From Hyaloperonospora brassicae (Eukaryota > Oomycota > Peronosporomycetes > Peronosporales > Peronosporaceae): a stretch of 64,000 nt of DNA. Position 1 is the stretch's first letter; each line of letters starts with the position of its first letter. Shown one piece after another: positions 33,083-45,235 of the stretch. Under the pieces are notes generated by a model. It was not told the DNA's origin, did not search any database, and worked only from the letters and a program-made list of their open reading frames with translations. The position numbers and the translations under genes were made by a program. The DNA is taken from assembly GCA_947650285.1 (NCBI GenBank), contig CANTFL010001198.1, positions 496,001 to 560,000 of the forward strand, in the 5' to 3' direction.

Positions 33083-36000
33083 AAGGGCAATGGGCGTGGG
33101 TCCAGCGCTGTTGCGAAGCCGCAACAGCGAGACGGGCCATCAAAAAATGGTCGGGGTCAGTAGGGGCGGAGCGCCCTACTGATCCAGCAACCTCAAGAGA
33201 ATTTGCAAATCTCTTGACGAAAGTTGCTCCAGATACACAATCATTGTGTGTCTCTGCACCTGGTGATGACGTTTCGCTCATCACCTTGAAGTTGGAAGCG
33301 ACAAATGACTTGTCGCTTCGTGCCCTAGTAGACTGTGGGGCGTCGAACAACTTTGTTCGTCGCCAGTCACTAGAGGGTCGTAGGCTCAAGTTCGTTGAGC
33401 GCGACATTCCCCTCACAAGGATGACGGTGCGCCTTGCAACAGGCGCATCGATAACCGTTGAGAAACGTGTAGTAGGAATCCACTACACGTTAGAGGGCGA
33501 GCAGTACGATGATGATTTCATCGTACTAGATCTGGATGACAAATTTGATGTCATCCTGGGATTACCTTGGCTCAGAAAGAACGAGCCAAGAGTGAGCTGG
33601 CAGTATCGATCCGTCATGATGCCGCTTGTTCATCAGATGGCCATCTGATGAACATCTTGGAGCGTCCACAAGCGTGTGGATGTTCTGCGAGTGAGTGCGA
33701 TGGCCTCACTTGCGGTACGGTCGTTAGCACGACTGCACAAGATCACAGTGTAGTTGATCACTACACTGTGGAGCAAGCTCCCGGCGGCTGTACAGAAGTA
33801 CAGGCTGCGCCGAAGGTCCACCTCTCGAATAAGTCGAGTGGACCGGGACATGGATGCATGCCTAGCGGGCAGCATCTTAGAAGAAAGAAGTCTGTTGCCC
33901 CCAAGGGGCAACATGGAAATCCTAGGTCGACTGGAGAGTCGACCGTAGAGGATCGGTGCCTGACTGTGGTTGCACAGCCACAGTCGGAAGACGTCGAGGG
34001 AATAAGTCCCCACGTACTTGAGGAAGGAGTTCCTCAAGAGTTGCTTGCTGAGGGATCAGGCCCTCAGCAACCTGTGGAAGCAAGTTCCCAGGAAGAAACC
34101 GAGACGTTGAACGTCTTGGTCAATGATGGATCAAGCGTAGGCGCTTATACGCTTGATCTGATTGTGCCTCCGAAGTTGACTTCGGAGATAACTCACTTGC
34201 CAACGCTAGAACCGAAACGGTTCTTGCGTGATCTGCGTAGTGGCAAAGTCAAGCAGATCTGCATACTCGTCACGGAGGATGAGTATGTGGCCGACATTCG
34301 GTCGGCAACAGTATTTGCTGAGAACGAACGGGTTCTCAGCAGCTCATCGATGGACGAAAGTGTCCTCGATGAGAAGACTCGGATTGAGCGATACACGTCT
34401 CAATCCTGGAAGTCACTTCAGGCAAATCCTTTGTATAAGGATTTGATCGAATTCAGGGATGTGTTCCCTGAATCCGTACCTTGCGAGTTGCCTAAGGACA
34501 AAGGCACTCGACACGAGATCGAGCTCAGACCGGGCTCGAAGTACTGTGTCATGAAGCAGTGGCCACTGCCTCGTGAACAAGTACTAGCGATCGACAAGTT
34601 CTTTGCCGATCGCTTAGCAGCGGGCCATGTGAGGGAATCAACATCCCCTCACAGCTCTTCGACCTTCTGTGTGCGAAAGGCCACAGGAGAGTGGCGGATA
34701 GTGCACGCATTCAACAAGTTGAATGCTGCAACGGTACCGGCTCAGACGCCGATACCGAGGAAGGACGTAATCATAGATGGTATGTCAAAGAGTACCATCT
34801 TTTCGTCTATGGATCTGATGGATGGATTCTTTCAGATCCTCATGCGTGAACGGGAAATCCCGTTCACAGCAGTGAGTACCCCCAGCGGGATGCTGTGGGA
34901 GTGGCTAGTGATGTCACAGGGGCTGAGTAATGCCCCTGCAACATTCAACAGATGTGTCACAAATCTGTTGAGACCGGTGCGAGACTTCGCACCGAGTTAC
35001 TTCGACGATGTGTTCGTCCATAGCCGGGCTATGGACGGAAAGACGGACGTTGAAGTTCACAGAACACACGTTTGTCAGGTTCTTCAACTTATGCGCAAGT
35101 ATAAGTTGTGCGCCAACCTCAAGAAGTGTATATTCGCGGCTAGCGAAATACCACTTCTTGGGTGCATCGTGGGTAAACACGGCGTACGCCCTGATCCCGA
35201 AAAGATCAAGGCGATCACCGACTGGACAGTGCCAGACGATGTCAAGGGAACTTGAAAGTTCCTTGGGCTAGAGGCGTACTTGCACAAGTACTCGCGCAAC
35301 TACGCCGAGATGACTGTGAATCTTTCTTGCTTGCTCAAGAAAAATGTCAAGTGGTAATGGAACGCTGAGTGCCAGCGTTCCTTTGAAGGTATCAAGCAAA
35401 GCTTGATGCAATCGCCGATATTGGCGACTGCAGATTAGGACAGACCATTTCATGTGGTCTGTGACGCCAGCAAATTTGCAATCGGCTGTGCCTCAATGCA
35501 GTTCGATGCAGATAGCGCGGAGCGCGTCATCTGTTATCAGTCGCGTCAGCTGCAAGCAGCTGAGCGTAATTACCCAGTGCATGACAAGGAACTCCTTGCC
35601 ATGAAGCACGCACTGGCTAAATTTCGCGTCTATCTCTTGGGAGATAGACCGTTCATTGTATATACGGACCATGCGTCATTACGCACGGCCGTAAACAGTC
35701 CACACCTCTCGCAAAGAATGGCGAGGTGGCTGTCTTTCTTCGCGGAGTATAACTTCTCCGTGGAGTATAAACCAGGAAGACTCAATGTCGTCGCTGATGC
35801 TGCTTTCGCGCCGGCCCGATTTCGAGCCGGACGCACAATCCAACAGTGAGGATAAGCCCACTGTTGCGACACTGTCAGTCAGTGTCCCGTCGTCAAGTTT
35901 ACTTGACGACGTACGAAAGGCATACGCGGAAGATAAGGATCTTCTGCGATTGATGGATCATCTGGTGAATTTATCCTGTAAATCCATGAGGGATTTACCG

Positions 36001-36871
36001 GCTTTGTACCGATCCTCCTCAGATCGGTATAGTACACGCAACGGATTGCTGTACTATACAGCTGTTGCCGACGACACGCCTCGTGTCGTCGTACCCGCTC
36101 ATCATGATTTGCGTTTACGCATCATGTATGAGTGTCACGATGCCCCAACAAGCGGCCATCGTGGAAGGGAAAAGACTTACCTCACGGTTACTCGTGACTT
36201 TTACTGGCCCCGCCAGTATCAGTTTGTCCGCAAGTACATACGTGCTTGCGAAGTTTGTCAACGGGTGAAGCCTAGTCCTTCATCCCGTGCGCCATTGCAG
36301 CCTCTGCTTGTTCCGACAGAGTGCTGGCAGTCCGTTTCAATGGACTTCGTCTTCGGGTTTCCCGAAGACGCTCACAAGAATAATGGTATTCTTGTGTTTG
36401 TAGACCGATTCAGCAAGATGGTCCATCTTGCTGCTGTCCCTGAGTCGATCAAGGCTCAAGGTTGTGCTCGTGTCTTTCTAGACACGGTCTTTAGACTCCA
36501 CGGGTTACCCCGTGAACTCGTATCCGACCGTGACCCTCGGTTCACGGCGGAATTTTGGCAAAACGTGTTCCGTACTCTCGGAACACGATTGAAGATGTCC
36601 ACTTCTGACCATCCAGAAACAGATGGTCAGACGGAACGTGCGAACCGTGTCCTCGAAGAGATCCTTCGAGGATATGTCCACTCGTTTCCGAGTTGGGGCG
36701 AATTCCTATACATGGTGGAATTCGCCATCAATAATTCGGTGCATGCTTCAAAACAGCACATACCGTTTTACGTGAATGGTTTACGCCATCCACGTGTGCC
36801 CACTCTTCTAAAGTGTGACTCTTGGATAAGGGGGGGGGACTCGCTCGAGCAAAAACCGTTTTGGCTCTTGA
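33058..36871 (+). pseudogene. Pol of element 2, several breaks
   Basis: Domains as in element 1: protease LVDCGAS, reverse transcriptase YFDDV, RNase H, integrase core with TDGQTERAN. Breaks relative to element 1: a 4-nt loss near 33620 beside a 26-nt palindrome; a stop at 35253-35255 inside a newly perfect inverted repeat; TAA near 35356 and TAG near 35437 by single changes; a one-base gain near 35800; a 9-G tract at 36830-36838; and a TGA at 36869-36871. It cannot give a full product. Confidence 0.9.
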
Positions 36872-37684
36872 TCATCACGTGTCGACGCTAACGTCGTCAC
36901 GTATGATGCCGATGTCGATCAAGTCGACATCGATGAAGAAGATCATCTCAATAATAGCGGCAACGCTATTATTGACTCGGATGATGATGACGATGCTGGT
37001 ATATTCAGCATCGCCAACGATTATGTCAGCGAGGAAGAAGACAACCTCGCTGAAGAAGAGAACAATCTCTTAGCAGTGCGCACGAAGCGCACTGCTAGAC
37101 AAAACAAAGAGTCAGCAGAGAACTTCCTGCTGACTCGAGAGGCGGTGGTCCGTTTCGTTCAGGACTCCATCGCAAATGCGGTGGACCGTCAGAAACGGAA
37201 CGCAGACAAGATTGGAAGAGCAAATGTCCTTTCATTTAAGGCTAAAGACCTGGTACTACTGTCTACGGTAAACTTACCAAGACATGCAGTCACTAGTGTC
37301 GGCAGTAGTAAACTACTGCCGAAGTACATTGGGCCATTTCGAGTGTTGCATCGCAAGGGCAATGCATACACGATCGAATTGCCACGTAAGATGCGCACGC
37401 ATCCTACGTTTTACGTGGGGAGGCTCAGGCCGTACTGTCAGTACGAGCCTTCTTCTTCCGATGAAGATAGCCCCCACGTTCAAGAACATCCATCAAGTTC
37501 TTGCGTTCGCGCTCCAGACGATCCGTCTGGTTGCGCAGATATGTTACCTCGGAACTCAACCGAGATATCTCCCCGCGAGCTGTCTCCAGCTCGCCGAATA
37601 GGGAGCGTACATCCCGATCGATCTGAAGCTGCGCTGTGGCATAATCGGCGCGATCCCTCGCCCGATCAGCCTCGTGATCCTTGA
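36872..37684 (+). pseudogene. Acidic linker and integrase C-terminus of element 2
   Basis: Frame continues with EEEDNLAEEENN, RTARQNKESAENFLLTREAV and LLPKYIGPFRVLHRKGNAY, matching element 1. It ends at a TGA (37682-37684) at the same alignment position as in element 1. It is separated from the integrase core by the 9-G shift and the TGA at 36869. Confidence 0.8.
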
Positions 37685-38600
37685 GGTTCTTCCGCACGGT
37701 ATCAGTCAAAGCGTAGCGCCGGTCGCGCTCGTGCTTCAAGTCATCGCGCAATTCTTCGATTGCGCGATCCATCTCGTAAGGGTCGAGATGGTGAACCGAA
37801 TCATCTGGAGGAGGTCTTTCCTCCTCCACCACATCCTTTGGTGGATGCTCACGGTGATCAACGCTTTCTAGTGGAGCGTATCTTGAATCACCGTGACGAT
37901 TCAGGATCAAGGACGAGCTACCTCGTCCAGTGGCGGGGGTATCCACCCTCTTGGAACAGCTGGGAGCCCCGCTCTCAGCTGTTGATGGATGTTGAAGGTA
38001 TCGTCCGCCAGTATGACGAGACCCATCCGATGAGTCCTGTGGCCCATCGGTAAACACGCGCCCTAGGCGCTTGTAGACGGATTGCAAGTTTGCAATCGCG
38101 TCACGCATCTCAGCCGAGATGTGTGCCCTTCCCCAGGGTGAACTTAGGGAATACACGTCCCTATGTGCACGCTGCGAGTTGTCAGCACAACTCGCACAAG
38201 GGTATCCCCATGTGAGGCAAGAAATGCCTGCCTCACTCGATAAACTGTGCAACCGGTACCTAGCACCGGTTGGCGTTCGCTTTTCGAACCTGAGGCGTGT
38301 CGCTTCAAGTTTCTTGAGCCACCCTTCTCGTCCAAAATTCTTTACACTTTGGACGAACGCGTTCCACGCAGCCAAAAGCGATGCTTTGTCACGCTTTTGG
38401 TTGCTGTTGTACCATCGATGTCTAAGAAAGACATCGAGATAAAAATCTTCTTCAGCGCGAAAGTTCTTCGCGCTACAACTCAAGCCGTGAAGCTCAGTCG
38501 CATTGAATATGGGGACTCGATGGTGTTGGCTTGTCTCGTTAGACAAGCTATTGATGAGCCGTTCAGGCAAAAGCCACGGCTTCGACTCATCACGCTTCAC
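37425..38600 (-). CDS. Antisense ORF of element 2 (391 aa), function unknown
   Basis: Same length, start and end as the antisense ORF of element 1, with no stops although the sense pol of this copy has several. Differences from element 1 are few (for example Asp/Asn near residue 33, and a [12 protein letters not shown] patch). It has the same cysteine cluster ([16 protein letters not shown]) and C-terminal coiled coil. Its start codon overlaps the stop of the upstream antisense ORF as ATGA (38597-38600). Confidence 0.65.
   Translation of the reverse strand: MKRDESKPWLLPERLINSLSNETSQHHRVPIFNATELHGLSCSAKNFRAEEDFYLDVFLRHRWYNSNQKRDKASLLAAWNAFVQSVKNFGREGWLKKLEATRLRFEKRTPTGARYRLHSLSSEAGISCLTWGYPCASCADNSQRAHRDVYSLSSPWGRAHISAEMRDAIANLQSVYKRLGRVFTDGPQDSSDGSRHTGGRYLQHPSTAESGAPSCSKRVDTPATGRGSSSLILNRHGDSRYAPLESVDHREHPPKDVVEEERPPPDDSVHHLDPYEMDRAIEELRDDLKHERDRRYALTDTVRKNLKDHEADRARDRADYATAQLQIDRDVRSLFGELETARGEISRLSSEVTYLRNQTDRLERERKNLMDVLERGGYLHRKKKARTDSTA
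37685..38053 (+). CDS. Chromodomain segment of element 2
   Basis: Open after the shared TGA in the same frame. Holds [32 protein letters not shown] and VRQYDETHP. Nearly identical to element 1, with a short changed patch around 37793-37803 and another at its end. Confidence 0.8.
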   Translation, partial: GSSARYQSKRSAGRARASSHRAILRLRDPSRKGRDGEPNHLEEVFPPPPHPLVDAHGDQRFLVERILNHRDDSGSRTSYLVQWRGYPPSWNSWEPRSQLLMDVEGIVRQYDETHPMSPVAHR

Positions 38601-39031
38601 AGTGGTACTCTTGTCGTAAACACGGCTCCAAGATTGACGACAGCTACGCCATCGTCATCACGCTCGTGCGAAGACGCACGAGCCGGTGGTGGTAAGGAGT
38701 AATATTCCTCACCGCTCTGATCATCGTCATGACTACCGAACAGACTGTGATGCAAATCACGAGTCCGTTCGTTCGGCAGTGGCCTTGGCGAACACTGAGG
38801 CGTCGCCGGTGAGCGAGACGCCTCTGGCGCATTGCCCGAGTCAGACACGTCTGACTCGCCAGAGTAGATGACCTCTACGTCGAGGTCATCATGCGCGCGC
38901 GGTGTGATACCGCGTGCACCTGCAGCACCTGTTGCTGCAGGCGAAGAAGGAGCAGCAGACGACGAATCGTCTGCCGCAGAGGCTGGCACAGCACCGGGCT
39001 GTGTAGGTCTTGAGTCACCTCGCATAGACAT
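38597..39031 (-). CDS. Upstream antisense ORF of element 2 (144 aa)
   Basis: Intact version of the Ala/Ser/acid-rich frame, starting MSMRGDSRPTQPG and ending AVFTTRVPL. Contains DVEVIYSGESDVSDSG and EEYYSLPPPAR. Starts about 133 nt from the 3' LTR and abuts the 391-codon ORF through ATGA, as in stop-restart coupled genes. No known domain seen. Confidence 0.5.
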   Translation of the reverse strand: MSMRGDSRPTQPGAVPASAADDSSSAAPSSPAATGAAGARGITPRAHDDLDVEVIYSGESDVSDSGNAPEASRSPATPQCSPRPLPNERTRDLHHSLFGSHDDDQSGEEYYSLPPPARASSHERDDDGVAVVNLGAVFTTRVPL

Positions 39032-39163
39032 GTTAACTATGCGAGGTCAAGCGGAAAGTGAATGGAACGGACCAAACAAGTGCTCCCTGTCCCAATGGTG
39101 GCCAACGGGTGGCCTCCATATTTTTGATAGTCACACGGTGACTATCAGTTAAGGGGGGGGTGA

Positions 39164-39552
39164 TGTAACGGGGCAGCGCGTTACATGGAATTTTCATTTC
39201 GAAGATAATGACAATAAATAATATTATGTTGAACTTTCTTTGAACAATATCACCAAAGTGGTGATATTGAAGGGTCGACCAATGAGTCTGTTCATTGGTT
39301 GATATCCTGATGATATCGACCCACCAATCGCCGCAAGACGCGCGCAATGAGTGGTGACGAGACGGCATCATACACTCAGTTAGATTAACATAATTAAGTT
39401 AAGTCAAACAGAGAGACAGTAACAAAGACTTAATTATATTAAGATAGCAGTTTTACTTTTCCCTTATCTACGCTTCCTCGCTTGCCACGTGTATGTCTGT
39501 CGGGGCACCGAAGCCTTTGCGTTAAGTTCACGCAAGGGTGTGCCCCGTTACA
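39164..39552 (+). repeat. 3' LTR of element 2 (389 bp)
   Basis: TGTAACGGGGCAGCGCG to CCCCGTTACA. Carries TTTCGAAGATAATGACAATA and AAGATAGCAGTTTTACTTTT, which match the solo LTR at 43101 and not its own 5' partner. A polypurine tract of eight G lies at 39153-39160, three bases upstream. Confidence 0.95.
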
Positions 39553-40086
39553 GTCACGCCAGCCGCATTGACCGATTTTACGTCCCCGCTCATTACATCG
39601 ATCGGGTCCAACGGGTGTCAACTTCCCCACCACCGCAATGGTCTGATCATCAGCAGGTAGTGCATGACCCCCGAGCTTCGGCGCGTAGGCATAAAATTCA
39701 TCTTCGTCACCGGGTGACTTATCCCATCTAAAATCCGCATCCTGATCGGGTTCTCGCAGAGTTGATCGAGGACCTGGATACTTTGGCGGTTCGACAAAAG
39801 GCATCGACATTAGCATGGGATGCGGATATGGCTATGTGCATCAATTGTATTTAAAGGGTTTGCAAGAGGGACAAGCAGAGACGTGCCAGGTTGCGTCGCA
39901 AGTGCATTTATTAAAGAACCGGTAATCTAACGTCGAGGCAGCAGTGGGCTGAGCTGAACGTCGAAGAATTACGTTCCAAACATCTCGTACGTCCCGGGCA
40001 GCGCCTCGAGCGGTCCTTGGATCTGTTACCGTGGACATTCCAACGCGTTTCAAATAGGAGCGCGATCAATGTGGAACGAACATATT
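39553..40086. other. Junction of element 2 and LINE remnant, one open frame of unknown origin
   Basis: A minus-strand frame enters from 39816 and runs into the LTR of element 2, reading a Pro/Asp-rich sequence (FVEPPKYPGPRS). It could be a coding piece cut by the insertion. I cannot assign it. The remainder up to the LINE reads in pieces that may be LINE sequence upstream of the reverse transcriptase. Confidence 0.3.
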
Positions 40087-43000
40087 TCAGCTGCACTGTC
40101 CTTCTTTTGTCGGGAACTTGTCGGCTGCTGATAAATTTGCGTCCGAGTGTTCGTCCGTAATGGGGAACAGTAACCGTACGACGTCTCTAAGCGGTCTTCT
40201 TTCTGCCGTCCGACGATTAGTGTGCGTCATCAGCGACCGAAAGTTGTATGGTGATTTTAATATGGCACTTTTTTCGAGGGTCACGGAAGCGGAGATTCTG
40301 ACGGCTGTTGCAATTCTCAGCCGCCATAAGGCAGCGGGACCTGACGGTCTCAACAATGACCTCTACAGGGGTACGCCTGCTCTCCTAGTTCTTGCTCTCG
40401 TAGCCATCAGCAACCGAATTTTGGTGGGCGCCGATCCGCCGCCCTCATTCTTGCAGGCCCTCATTCTCCTTACGTAAGATAAGGGATTCGACGGATGCCA
40501 TGAACTATCGGCCTATTTCCCTACTGCAAACGAGTTACAAGATATTTGTCAAGGTTCTAGCTACGCGCTTGCAGCGCGTATTACCTCACCTTATCGGGCG
40601 GTCGCATCAAGGTTTTGTTCACGGAAGGCAGATGATGGAGCTGGTGATGATAATGTTGGATCATCTGCTACGGCTGGGCACGATGAGACTCGAGCAGCTC
40701 TCGATAGACGCGTCATCCTTTTACTTGACTTTCGAAAGGCTTACGATACGGTCGATCAAGATTGTTTTGTACGAGGGCTACACAGTTTTGGTTTCGACGA
40801 ACGTTATATTCAGCTTATACATTGGCTGCATGCAGGGACTAAGGCATCCGATCCTCGTCAATGGTGAGCTTTCCAAGCCCATACCAGTGGCATCGGGCCA
40901 TCGCTAAGGATGCCCGCTCGCCCCTCTCCTTTTTCTATTGGCGAGCGAGCTCTTGGGGCTGGCTAGTCACCACTCTTCTGACTTGCGCGGTCTCCCGGTA
41001 CCAGGCTGCGAGGCGGGTTCTCATACCTTTTCCGCCTTTGTTGATGACTCGAACATATTTCTCGAGGAAGCGCGACAGGTGCCATCAGCGCTACAGCTCG
41101 ATCACCAATTTGGCGCTCTGTCCGGTTTGCATGCGCAACTGGCCAAGCGAAATCTGATTTCCTTAAACCGCGCGATTTTGCTAGTTGATATTTAAGGCAT
41201 ATCGGTCCTTCAAGCCGGTGAGACCTCGCGGTACTTGAGGTACGAGATTGGGACGGGTGAGCTCCAGCATCTCAATTGGGCGCTACGGATTTGGCGGTTG
41301 CAGCGCCGGCTTCTCACGGCTTCGGCGATCTCGACCAGCGTCGCTACTAGCGTGCTCATTATCAACGCCGTCATCGTGCTATCGATCCTGTTCATGGCAT
41401 CGGTCTTTGAGATCCCGTCATGGGCCAGCAAGGAAGTTCACAATCTCTACAAACAACTTCTGTGGGATCATTCAATCTCGACAAACGCGAGCCGTCACAA
41501 ATAAAAACCCTGGTTTACTGTACGCGCCAAAGAATGCTGGTGGAGTTGGTCTAGCCTCGGTCGATGTGTCCATTAAAACGCAAAGGATCAAACGCGCTCT
41601 GCGCTGGCTAACCCAATCTCACGACACGTATTTTTATGCTTGGCGGTCCTGGGCGTACCGAGGCGGGTCTGCCGGTTCTGGTATGATCGGGCATGAATGA
41701 CTGCGTCGAACTGAACGGCGTTTAAGCATTACCAACCCTTCTTCGCCATTCGTTGCTAAAGATCTCGACCTGTTTCTCGAGCCGTCGGCGGAGATAGCTG
41801 GACACTGCCGGGATCGGATATCGACTTTCCTTTATATCTTCGTGCTACATGCGGGCAGTCGATGGGTTGGGCGTGTATGGAAAATACAATATTCCACTCC
41901 GTTACCGGACGAAGTCGCTACTCATGATTATCACCTACGAGCGGTGCGTCAATTTTAGGGGACGTTTATCTGGTCCGGCAATTCGTGGATTCGGGATGCG
42001 AAGTTGTTGCATTCGAAATTTAAACAAATTGACGCATGCCCTATCGTGGATCTGCACATTTGGCGGACGGGCCTGACCACCTGTGTATTTACCATCCCGC
42101 CCTCGCGTCCAGAGGGAGTCAAGTTTTTTCAGCCTAAACTTCGCCGGTGGGCAACAGCAATTTATTGGCGTCTCCATTGTTAAAGATTGGATCGGAACTG
42201 GGCGTGGCGTCTGGCTTATCTCTTCGGCATCGCTTACCATTTTGTTTTGAATATGACTGGGTTACTGTGTGACGAAGTTGCGTTGTGGGAGCTTGCAGGG
42301 GTTTACCAGTGGAGGAAGTGGGTAAAATACGATTACGCCAGGGCTCTGAAGGACTGCATTGGATTTTTCAAGAGGGTCTACCCGAGCTTCACACGGCGTC
42401 GGAAGGTGACAGTCTGAATTGGGCTGCTCACACCAGGCAGCACGGCGTGGTCTTTTACGCCCATCCCAGTCACCACCGCTTCGCGTCGGGAGTACCACAA
42501 ACGGTTCCTAATGGATCTCTACGTCGGACTATTTTACACCGGGATTTTTTGCTGCACAAACGCCGGCTAACCCGACCTTTACTACCCTTATTGGAGCGGC
42601 TAGATGCTGTCATTCGCGAGGATCTGTGGCGACGGGTGGCGGCGCATCAGCAACCATACCAGGTATGGAAGCATGACAACGAACTCTTCGACTTACAAGT
42701 TTCGACGGCGTGTCGCGTCGCCACCAAGCAGCTTGATTTTTTCACTCCGGGCGTGCTATCGACACTAGTTGCCGGTCTCTACCGTCGTGTCACGGGATAC
42801 ACAAAACTTCGAGGAACGTATCTTAGGATTGCCAGAACGCGCGAACGTGCTGGGGTAAATTCCTCAGCCATTAGACTGGCGCTTCTGTGTCGAGTGCGGT
42901 TGTAGCTATTTATCACGGCAACTATGCAAATTGTCACGCTCCGGCGATCCCAGTGCTTTAGCGATCTCGGCTGCTAGAGAGGTTTCAAGGAGATGCCGCA

Positions 43001-43100
43001 GCGGGCAAATTGTTGTGGTGACGGATTTGGTTTCTGATGAGTTCCACTTGCATTACGCACTTATGAAAAGAGCGCAACGATGCAGTATTCAGTGGCGTGC
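40087..43100 (+). mobile_element. LINE-type retrotransposon, decayed
   Basis: Plus-strand remains of a non-LTR reverse transcriptase spread over several frames: HKAAGPDGLNNDLYR, then MNYRPISLLQTSYKIF, then GFVHGRQM, LDFRKAYDTVD in another frame, VRQGCPL-type words, and AFVDDSNIF, the active-site motif (about 41036). Later pieces to 43100 fit the thumb and C-terminal part. These motifs define LINE-like reverse transcriptases. Stops and shifts are frequent and no 5' end, poly-A end or target duplication was found. The unit is cut by a solo LTR at its right end. Confidence 0.8.
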
Positions 43101-43490
43101 TGTAAAGGGGCACACCCTTGCGTGAACTTAACGCAAGGGCTTCGGTGCCCCGACAGACGTACACGAGGCAAACGAGGAAGCGTAGATAAGGGAAAAGTAA
43201 AACTGCTATCTTAATATAATTAAGTCTTTGTTACTGTCTCTCTGTTTGACTTAACTTAATTATGTTAATCTAACTGAGTGTATGACGACGTCTCGTCACC
43301 ACTCATTGCGCGCGTCTTGCGGCGATTGGTGGGTCGATATCATCAAGATATCTACCAATGAGCAGACTCATTGGTCGACCCTTCAATATCACCACCATTG
43401 GTGATATTGATAAAAGAATATTCAACATAATATTATTTATTGTCATTATCTTCGAAATGACAATTCCATGTAACAGGCAGCCCCGTTACA
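43101..43490 (-). repeat. Solo LTR inserted in the LINE (lineage A, 390 bp)
   Basis: Minus orientation, TGTAAAGGGG to CCCCGTTACA on the plus strand. The 5-mer CGTGC stands on both sides (43096-43100 and 43491-43495), a perfect target-site duplication. It resembles the 3' LTR of element 2. Confidence 0.9.
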
Positions 43491-43679
43491 CGTGCAGTCA
43501 ACGAAGGCTCAAAGTGTCGACCGTTTCTGGACTACATGTTTCGTCAATGAACGGCCTTAGCTATGCGTGAACATTGGGGGGCGGTGACAGTGCTTCAAGG
43601 GGCTAGATTACATGCCTCCCTTTAACTTTTAACTCTTGAGGCTATTGAGAATTCGCTACCACTAGAGGGGTGCCATGAA

Positions 43680-44120
43680 TGTAACGGGGTAGTCCATTAC
43701 ATGATATTGTCATTACGAAGAAAATGACAATAAAGAATATTACGTTGAATATTATATCAACAATATCACAGAGCATGATGATATTGTTGGAGATGACCGA
43801 AGGGTCTACTCATTGGCTGATATCGTGATGATTACAACCCGCCAATCGCGGCTAGACGCGCGCAATGGGTGGTGAGTAGACGTCATCATACAAATAGTTA
43901 CATTAGTATAATTAAGTCAGGACAAACAGAGATACAAGAGTTATATGACTTAATTATATTAATAACAGTTTTACTTTTCTTACGACTAGAGTCTTTCACC
44001 TTAGTCGTTCTACCTTCCTCTGTGTAGTTCTACACCTAGCGGGGCACTGACTATCACTTTAGTCAGTGATAATAAACTCCGTACTGGTTGACCATACGTG
44101 GTCTTCGGTGCCCCGTTACA
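43680..44120 (+). repeat. Solo LTR (lineage B, 441 bp)
   Basis: TGTAACGGGGTAG to CCCCGTTACA. AACAATATCA and its complement, and TTGTCATT and its complement, form stems as in other family LTRs. The flanks ATGAA and TTATC do not match, so the duplication is lost or the LTR is a recombination product. Confidence 0.85.
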
Positions 44121-45116
44121 TTATCCTCCACCGCGACCGGCGCTGTATTCTCGGCTTAGACGATTTCAGACTTCTAGCGCATAACCACCAGGTGTAACAG
44201 ACAGTCATAAATCTCTCTCTCTACCTACTGCGATGTCACACGGAAAGATCGGTCTGTGCGTGAAGGGGTCGAAATTCTCGACGCAAAGATGAAGTCTCAG
44301 GTTTGGTCTCTTTGAGTTCAATTTTATATCAAAACCGTATTTGTTATCAAATTTTCCTTTTATTAGCATTTCAAGAAGTATCAAGGGACTTAGCACTTAA
44401 CCAAACTGAAAGTATTAGGACCAAAGGCGATATGTAAGATCATTATGGCTTTTAACTAATCCAGCTTGCAGGACTGCGCAGAAGCCGTTTTGGCTGAAGT
44501 CGAGCCAATATTCTTCTCGCTAGAAGCGTTTTGCCTTCGAGAAGCGGCACTTTAGGAAGATATCCTGCACAGTAATTTAATTTAAGGCGCTGGAACGCAC
44601 ACGCTCGTACCGAAGTTACGCATATTAGACGTAGGTGCACTTTCGCAGTAGAAATAGGTCGTGAAAGTGAAACATATTGTGTGTTGACTACCCTTCGTTG
44701 TTGACACCATTGTATGCAGTTGATGACCACCACTGCAACTTGACGAGGTCAAGTTGCACCTGGCGTACGTCCAGCGTGCTCATCACCGTGTGTCATCCCT
44801 GGTCCCATATGACGTCCGTATGTCAATGTCTCTCCCGCTGTCTTCAGGTGTCAGTATGACATGACGATCGTCTTCCTCCGTCGCATATGTTAACTTGTCA
44901 GCCAATCAGGTGAGGTTGCCCTATAACTGTAACAGGTCTTGCAGTAACACTCAAGCCAACTTAACCTGTCAGAAACTATTTCTTCTAACAACGCATAAGT
45001 CAGGTTCTTTCGTCTAACGTAGGGTCTGTGAACGCCAAGTATAACACCCAACACAGCTCCTTCCATTGAAAAACAGGTACAGTGATCGGAGAGTTCACTA
45101 GCTTCGCGACGTCAAA
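44121..45116. other. Intergenic, nothing recognised
   Basis: Only short overlapping frames on both strands. No repeats or RNA genes recognised. Confidence 0.4.
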
Positions 45117-45235
45117 TTACTTTACGCGTGGCATTCGATGGTCCTTTTTGAAACGGAAAATGGAAGGGTTTTGGATGTCATAAATCACAGAATATGGAAT
45201 TTGATCCAATTTATTGGTGAAGTACTTCGCGCTGT

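Larger units (their letters stand above)
31575..39552 (+). mobile_element. Element 2: full-length chromovirus with mismatched LTRs, 7978 bp
   Basis: Same order as element 1 and mostly well over 90 percent alike. Its pol carries several breaks, so it is inactive. The 5' LTR belongs with element 0, while the 3' LTR belongs with the solo LTR at 43101. Flanks are GTAAC and GTCAC, not an exact duplication. Both antisense ORFs are intact. The simplest reading is a chimera formed by recombination between two elements. Confidence 0.95.
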
